Assembly (NCBI RefSeq): GCF_003985125.1
Contig: NZ_ML133575.1
Location: forward strand, 62,001-126,000
Length of the DNA: 64,000 nt
Reading direction: 5' to 3'
Origin: Rhizobium phaseoli
GTDB lineage: Bacteria; Pseudomonadota; Alphaproteobacteria; Rhizobiales; Rhizobiaceae
The stretch's first letter is position 1; each line of letters begins with the position of its first letter. Positions 59,090 to 64,000 of the stretch are shown one piece after another. Position numbers and translations under genes: made by a program. The notes beneath the pieces are model-generated. The model made no database searches, was not told the DNA's origin, and saw nothing but the letters and a program-made list of their open reading frames with translations.

Positions 59090-61600
59090 ATGGCCCTCGA
59101 GACCTATCAGGCGAAGCGCAATTTCAAACTCACCCCGGAGCCGCGCGGGCAGAAGGGCCGCAGCACCGGCAACAGTTTCGTCATCCAGAAGCATGATGCG
59201 ACAAGGCTGCATTATGACTTCCGGCTCGAGATGGATGGGGTGCTGAAGAGCTGGGCGGTGACGAAGGGGCCGAGCCTCAACCCGGAGGACAAGCGCCTGG
59301 CCGTGCATGTCGAAGACCACCCGCTGTCCTATGGCGATTTCGAAGGCATCATCCCGCAAGGGCAGTATGGCGGCGGCACCGTCATCGTCTGGGACCGCGG
59401 CACCTGGACGCCGGTCGGCGACGCTGACAAGGCCTACCGGAAAGGTCATCTGGAATTCGAGCTCGACGGCGAGAAGCTGAAGGGACGCTGGCACCTCGTG
59501 CGCATGCACGGCCGGCCCGGCGAGGCGCGCGAGAACTGGCTGCTGATCAAGGGGGATGATGCCGAGGCGCGCCATGACGGCGACATTCTCGAGGAACGGC
59601 CGGAATCGGCCAAGACAGGCCGGCAGCTCGAAGAGGTGGCGGAAAATCCCGATGCGACCTGGAAGTCCAGATCCGGAAACGGCAAGGCGGTTGCCGCCAA
59701 GACGCCGGCACAAAAGGCGAAGCCGTCGGGATCCGGCGAACGCCAATGGCCTAAAGGCGCGCGCAAGGGCGCAATGCCCGACTTCATCGAACCGGTGCTT
59801 GCCAAGCTGAAAACGAAGCCGCCGGCGGGCGATCGCTGGATCCACGAGATCAAGTTCGACGGCTATCGGCTGCAGGTCAGGATGGAGGACGGCAAGATCC
59901 GCATGTTGACCCGCAGCGGTCTCGACTGGACGGCAAAATTCGGCAAGGACGTGCTCGACGCCTTTGCCGCCCTGCCGGTGCAGTCGGCGGTGATCGATGG
60001 CGAAATTGTCGTCGAGAGCGATAGCGGCGCCTCGGATTTCTCAGCGCTCCAGCGCGATCTGAGCGAGGGCCGCAACGACCGCTTCGTCTTCTATGCTTTC
60101 GATCTCCTTCATCTCGACGGCCACAACCTGCTTGATGCCAGGCTCATCGATCGCAAGCATCTGCTGGAAAGCCTGCTGCCCGCCGATAATGACAAGCTGC
60201 GCTACAGCGCGCATTTCAACGAACGCGGCGGCCTGGTGCTCGATCATGCCTGCCGGCTCAGCCTCGAAGGCGTAATCTCCAAGCTGCGCGACAGCAAATA
60301 CACCTCGGGACGCAAGGGCGATTGGATCAAATCGAAGTGCTCGCACCGGCAGGAATTCGTCATCGGCGGCTACGTGCCATCGACATCGATGAAGAATGCG
60401 ATCGGCTCGCTGGCGATGGGCTATTACCGAGATGGCGAGCTCAAGCATGTCGGGCGGGTCGGCACCGGGTATACGGTGGCCACCGCGCAGATGCTTTATG
60501 AGAAGCTGTCGCGGATGACGCAGAACGAGAACTCCTTCGACGACAAGCTCACCGCCGAGGAGAGGCGTGGGCTGATCTATGTCAAGCCGCAGCTGGTCGG
60601 CGAAGTCGAGTTCCGCGCCTGGTCGGCCGACGGCAATCTGCGCCATGCAGCCTTCCGCGGACTGCGCGAGGACAAGCTCGCCAAAGAGGTGACGCGCGAG
60701 ACGGAACAGACCGCAGCCCGCCCCCTGCCGAAAGCCGCTGTGACGCTCACTCACCCCGACCGTATCTACTGGCCGGACGAAGGTGTTACCAAGGAAGGGC
60801 TGGCGAATTATTATGCGCAGGTCTGGCGCTTCATGGCGCCCTACGTCGTCAACCGCCCTTTGGCGCTCTTGCGTCTGCCGGACGGAATCAACGGTCGTCA
60901 GCGTTTTTTTCAAAAGCACGCCTGGAAAGGCATGAACCCTCATATCGAGGAAATCATCGATCCGAAGGACAAGCAGGGAGAGAAGTTGCTGCGGATAACC
61001 GATTTCGACGGGGTCGTGGCGCTGGTGCAATCGGCCGTGCTTGAAATCCACCCATGGGGCACGACGACCGACAATTGGGAAAAGCCCAACATGATCACCA
61101 TGGACCTCGATCCCGGCGAGGCGGTGGCGTGGGAAGATGTGATAGCCGCCGCTTACGAATTGAAGGCGCGGCTGGAAGCCGAAGGCCTCGCCGCCTTCGT
61201 CAAGACGTCAGGCGGCAAGGGGCTGCATGTGGTGACGCCGCTCGCGCCGAAAGCCAGCTGGGTGGAGGTGAAGGCTTTCGCCAAAGGGCTGGCCGACAGC
61301 ATGTCGGCCGATGATCCCGACCGCTATCTCGCTACGGCGACGAAGGCCAAGCGCAAAGGGCGGATCTTCATCGATTATCTGCGCAATGGCCGCGGCAACA
61401 CGGCGGTTGCAGCCTATTCCACACGCGCAAGGCCGGGTGCGGCCGTTTCCATGCCGCTGGAATGGAGCGAACTGACCGCCGACATCGGGCCGGCCTATTT
61501 CACTGTCGACAATACGCCGACGCGGCTCGACGCCTTGCCCGGAGATCCCTGGGATGGATTTTTCGCGGCGGCGAAACCGTTGGAAAAGAAGAAAAGATAG
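59090..61600 (+). CDS. ligD: LigD, multifunctional NHEJ DNA ligase
   Basis: This 836-residue protein has the order phosphoesterase, ligase, polymerase, as in Pseudomonas and Agrobacterium LigD. The phosphoesterase (about 1-165) shows His35, His41, Asp43 and His77 (HDATRLHYDF; VEDHPLSY). The ligase has the nucleotidyl Lys255 in EIKFDGYR and motif SDFSALQRDLSEGRND. The C-terminal primase/polymerase (about 545-836) has Asp672 and Asp674 (MDLDPG) and SGGKGLHVVTPL. It fills in, trims and seals broken ends. The stop converges with the second ku gene, 2 nt apart. Confidence 0.96.
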   Translation: MALETYQAKRNFKLTPEPRGQKGRSTGNSFVIQKHDATRLHYDFRLEMDGVLKSWAVTKGPSLNPEDKRLAVHVEDHPLSYGDFEGIIPQGQYGGGTVIVWDRGTWTPVGDADKAYRKGHLEFELDGEKLKGRWHLVRMHGRPGEARENWLLIKGDDAEARHDGDILEERPESAKTGRQLEEVAENPDATWKSRSGNGKAVAAKTPAQKAKPSGSGERQWPKGARKGAMPDFIEPVLAKLKTKPPAGDRWIHEIKFDGYRLQVRMEDGKIRMLTRSGLDWTAKFGKDVLDAFAALPVQSAVIDGEIVVESDSGASDFSALQRDLSEGRNDRFVFYAFDLLHLDGHNLLDARLIDRKHLLESLLPADNDKLRYSAHFNERGGLVLDHACRLSLEGVISKLRDSKYTSGRKGDWIKSKCSHRQEFVIGGYVPSTSMKNAIGSLAMGYYRDGELKHVGRVGTGYTVATAQMLYEKLSRMTQNENSFDDKLTAEERRGLIYVKPQLVGEVEFRAWSADGNLRHAAFRGLREDKLAKEVTRETEQTAARPLPKAAVTLTHPDRIYWPDEGVTKEGLANYYAQVWRFMAPYVVNRPLALLRLPDGINGRQRFFQKHAWKGMNPHIEEIIDPKDKQGEKLLRITDFDGVVALVQSAVLEIHPWGTTTDNWEKPNMITMDLDPGEAVAWEDVIAAAYELKARLEAEGLAAFVKTSGGKGLHVVTPLAPKASWVEVKAFAKGLADSMSADDPDRYLATATKAKRKGRIFIDYLRNGRGNTAVAAYSTRARPGAAVSMPLEWSELTADIGPAYFTVDNTPTRLDALPGDPWDGFFAAAKPLEKKKR

Positions 61601-61602
61601 GA

Positions 61603-62403
61603 TTATCGCGGCTTGCGGCCGCCTTCCGCCAGACTCTTCTTCAGCGCGTCCATGATGTTGATGACGTTCCCGGTCGATTTCACCGGAAGCGGTTTCTTGG
61701 CAGGCGCGGCCTGCTTCAAGCTCTTCTGTTTGCCGCGGATCATCGACTTCAGACGTTTCTGGATCGGGTCCTGCACCATGGTCGGGCTCCAATCCTTGGT
61801 TTCTTCCTTCACCAGCCGCTTCATCAGCGCTAAAAGCTTGCTGTCGACCTTTGCCTTGTCGTCGATCTCGGCCAAGGGTTCGCGCACCTCGTCGCCATAA
61901 TGCAGCGTCCAGAGAATGATGCCCTTGCCTTGCGGCTCCAGCAGCACGGCGCGCTCGCGGCGATAGAGAACCAGACGGGCAATACCGACGACATCATTTG
62001 CCTTCATCGCCTCGCGGATGACGCAGAAGGCTTCCACGCCGACCTTATCCTCAGGCGCCAGGAAATGCGGCTTGTCATACCAGATCCAGTCGATCGAGCC
62101 GCGTGGCACGAAACTATCGATATCGATGGTGCGGGTACTTTCCAGCCCGACTTCCTCGATCTCTTCGTCTTCGAGAAGAACATAGTCGTCCTCGGCGCGC
62201 GGATAACCCTTCACCTGATCCCTGTCGGCCACCGGCTTGTGGGTGACGCTGTCGACATAGCGGCTTTCGAGGCGGTTCTTCGTCTGGCGATTGAGGACGT
62301 GGAAACGTACCTTGTTGCTTTCGGTCGTCGCCGGCGTCAGCGAGACGGAGGCGGTGACGAGCGAGAGCTTGAGATAACCCTTCCAGAATGTCTGGCGTGC
62401 CAT
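61603..62403 (-). CDS. ku: Ku, DNA end-binding protein (second copy)
   Basis: This 266-residue second Ku starts MARQTFWKGYLKLSLVTASV and shares the core pattern with the first (HVLNRQTKNRLESRYVDSV; DQVKGYPRAEDDYVLLEDEE) but is clearly diverged. Its C-terminus has the equivalent motif VINIMDALKKSLAEG. The gene is convergent with ligD. Two Ku proteins could form distinct homodimers or a heterodimer; the sequence does not decide. Confidence 0.95.
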   Translation of the reverse strand: MARQTFWKGYLKLSLVTASVSLTPATTESNKVRFHVLNRQTKNRLESRYVDSVTHKPVADRDQVKGYPRAEDDYVLLEDEEIEEVGLESTRTIDIDSFVPRGSIDWIWYDKPHFLAPEDKVGVEAFCVIREAMKANDVVGIARLVLYRRERAVLLEPQGKGIILWTLHYGDEVREPLAEIDDKAKVDSKLLALMKRLVKEETKDWSPTMVQDPIQKRLKSMIRGKQKSLKQAAPAKKPLPVKSTGNVINIMDALKKSLAEGGRKPR

Positions 62404-62494
62404 GGCTGTCCTCTCCCGACACGGTTGGACATGGCAGTCAACGGCAAAGTCGTACTTTGGTTCCCAGGGTGATCGGCGGCTGCGCGCGGCGCCG

Positions 62495-63712
62495 TCAGGT
62501 CGAGAGATACCGCTTCTGCCAGGGCAGCTTTTTTTCCTGCCATGCGCGCGGGGTGAATTCGTCATAGGCTGTCTCGGCGATCGCCAGCATCCAATTGCGG
62601 CCCTTGCGGGCAAGCAGCACGCAGGACAATTCCATGCCGGGCTCGACGGCGATGGAAGGCCGGTTGGCGCCCGGTATGTCGACGCCCTTGTCCCGCCACT
62701 GGATGACGATTTCATCGGGTTCGGAGGTCCATTCCCCCGAGGCGACGGAGGCTTTTCCATCGCCATTGTAGCGAAGCGGCGGCGGCGCGACATTCAGAAA
62801 GCTGCCGTCATTGTGATAATTGCCGTCGACCTGCCCGGCGGTGGCTTCGCCCGTTCCTTTCAGAAGGATGTCCTGTCGGCATCGCATGAATATGTTGCGC
62901 CGGAAGCTCCCCGACCATGGACGATTGGCGAAGAAGGCGACGTCGCACTCGCTGATGACGTTGTCGTGGATATCGATGTCCTTGCGGAAAGCCCGCTCCT
63001 GGTCGGAAAAGCCGCTCAGGCTGATGCCGCGATTATTGTTCTCGATCCAGTTGTCATAGAGGTGATGGCCGGCATGATCGGCCTTGTCGCCTATGCCATA
63101 GCCGAAGGAATAGTCGTTCATCCGGCCGTCGCGCATGATGTTGCTGCGCACCACGGCATCGTCGCCGATCGACGAAAAGGAGAAATTCTTGCCGCCGATG
63201 AAATTGTACTCGACCCGATATCTCAGGGTTTTGTCGCAGACCAGCGCGCCCTTGTTCGACGTGCTCGTCGGCGACTGGAGGAAGAGATTGCCGCGGATCA
63301 CCACGTCCGAACTGATATTGTCGTCGCTGTTTTGATAGGCGAACTGACAGCAATCCGCGCCCTCGCCCGGTGCCTCTCCCATCCGGTTGTTTTCCAGAAG
63401 CACGTTCGACGTCTTCGTCAGATAGATGCCGTCGCCGCGGACATTCTCCGTCTCGCAGCGCCTGACGACGAGGTTCTTGCCATTGTGAAATTTGAAGCCG
63501 CGCGGCGAGTTCTTGACGACGACGTCTTCGACCACCGTATCGGAAAACACCTGATAGGCGAGGCCGACATCCTCCGCACCATCGATGACCTGCGCCCGCG
63601 TGGAGACGCCATGAGCTTTCTTTCGCAGGATTGCGGGCATCCGGATCTCCATCGGCGCGGTTACCTCAGCACCGCCCCTCTTCTCAGAGGCGAAAGCGAT
63701 GCGGTAACGCAT
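62495..63712 (-). CDS. Right-handed parallel beta-helix protein
   Basis: This 405-residue protein is built of short repeats typical of pectate-lyase-like beta-helices (DGIYLTKTSNVLLENNRMGE; SSDVVIRGNLFLQSPTSTSN; FRKDIDIHDNVISECDVAFF). It ends in a C-terminal non-repeat segment (WMLAIAETAYDEF). No signal peptide is evident, so it could be cytosolic or exported by another route; a polysaccharide substrate is likely but not shown. ATG 63712 lacks a clear ribosome binding site. Confidence 0.75.
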   Translation of the reverse strand: MRYRIAFASEKRGGAEVTAPMEIRMPAILRKKAHGVSTRAQVIDGAEDVGLAYQVFSDTVVEDVVVKNSPRGFKFHNGKNLVVRRCETENVRGDGIYLTKTSNVLLENNRMGEAPGEGADCCQFAYQNSDDNISSDVVIRGNLFLQSPTSTSNKGALVCDKTLRYRVEYNFIGGKNFSFSSIGDDAVVRSNIMRDGRMNDYSFGYGIGDKADHAGHHLYDNWIENNNRGISLSGFSDQERAFRKDIDIHDNVISECDVAFFANRPWSGSFRRNIFMRCRQDILLKGTGEATAGQVDGNYHNDGSFLNVAPPPLRYNGDGKASVASGEWTSEPDEIVIQWRDKGVDIPGANRPSIAVEPGMELSCVLLARKGRNWMLAIAETAYDEFTPRAWQEKKLPWQKRYLST

Positions 63713-63805
63713 TGAGCTGCTGCATGGCTTATCCCTTAAATCAATTGCGATTCAGGAAATACGCAGTCGCGCCGAATTAAAGCAGGGCATGTGGCAGGAG
63801 TTTGA

Positions 63806-63829
63806 CGGCCTGCTTCACTTTGCAGGCCG
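63806..63829 (-). terminator. Weak hairpin downstream of sugar transporter permease
   Basis: CGGCCTGC (63806-63813) pairs with GCAGGCCG (63822-63829) around an 8-nt loop, 12 nt after the permease stop. No T tract follows on the minus strand, so termination is uncertain. Confidence 0.35.
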
Positions 63830-63841
63830 CCTTGCAACCGG

Positions 63842-64000
63842 TCACCGGGTCTCGAGTATCCGCATCAACCGCCCGCGATAGCTATCGAGGATGACCGCAA
63901 GCACGATGACGGCGCCGATGACGATCGGCTTGATGTTGTCGTCGGCGCCCAACAGCTGCAGCCCCGTCGACAGCACCTGCAGGATGCAGGCGCCGACCAG
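63842..64000 (-). CDS. Sugar ABC transporter permease, 3' end only
   Basis: The minus strand is open from the right edge to a TGA at 63842, giving 52 C-terminal residues: LVGACILQVLSTGLQLLGAD, then DNIKPIVIGAVIVLAVILDS and YRGRLMRILETR. This is the end of a BPD_transp_2 (RbsC/XylH-like) permease, with the last one or two membrane helices. The rest lies outside the window. Confidence 0.85.
   Translation of the reverse strand: MVGACILQVLSTGLQLLGADDNIKPIVIGAVIVLAVILDSYRGRLMRILETR

Overview
The window looks like the chromosome of a Rhizobium of the R. leguminosarum/etli group. This is inferred from high GC, the alphaproteobacterial motility gene order (motBCD, motE, visN-visR, icpA-cheS-cheY1-cheA-cheW-cheR-cheB-cheY2-cheD-cheT), four flagellin genes, and dispersed rhizobial intergenic palindromes. 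No rRNA, tRNA, CRISPR array, insertion sequence or phage was seen.

Positions 1 to about 38.1 kb are a continuous motility and chemotaxis locus. Mostly on the minus strand, read right to left: the che operon (38.1-29.7 kb), fliF, the master regulators visN-visR, then a plus-strand block (motA-fliM-fliN-fliG-flhB plus one unknown gene), a minus-strand basal-body block (flgF-fliI-unknown, then flgB-flgC-fliE-flgG-flgA-flgI-motE-flgH-fliL-fliP), a SPINDLY/OGT-type glycosyltransferase on the plus strand, four flagellins (here flaA, flaB, flaC, flaD), a FliH-like protein, motB, motC and the 5' part of motD, which runs off the left edge. Many of these genes overlap by 4 nt (ATGA), so translation is probably coupled. 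The flagellin intergenic regions carry a shared two-block promoter-like architecture and perfect or near-perfect CtrA-type boxes (TTAA-N7-TTAA).

Positions 38.5-45.4 kb hold a 37-residue predicted membrane peptide, an ArnT/PMT-like glycosyltransferase, a small HTH protein divergent from a CPA2 cation/proton antiporter with an operator-like palindrome between them, a small unknown protein and a fused SecDF.

Positions 45.5-52.8 kb are a dense signalling island: three histidine kinases (one hybrid REC-HisKA-HATPase-REC), three single-domain response regulators (one Rcp1-like) and a LuxR-type regulator that resembles VisN/VisR. Nothing in the sequence names its input or output. It is the least explained part of the window.

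Positions 52.8-64 kb are accessory metabolism and repair: a fused ring-cleavage-type VOC dioxygenase and alpha/beta hydrolase, a DMT exporter, an FAD-NAD(P) protein, an OsmC protein, two small proteins, a non-homologous end-joining cluster (Ku, LigD and a second, convergent Ku), a parallel beta-helix protein, and the 3' end of a sugar ABC transporter permease cut by the right edge.

Three copies of a roughly 100-bp rhizobial intergenic mosaic element occur at 24.2, 46.3 and 57.8 kb. Several start codons were moved from the longest reading frame to sites with a good ribosome binding site, including TTG starts for the glycosyltransferase, flhB and the hybrid kinase.
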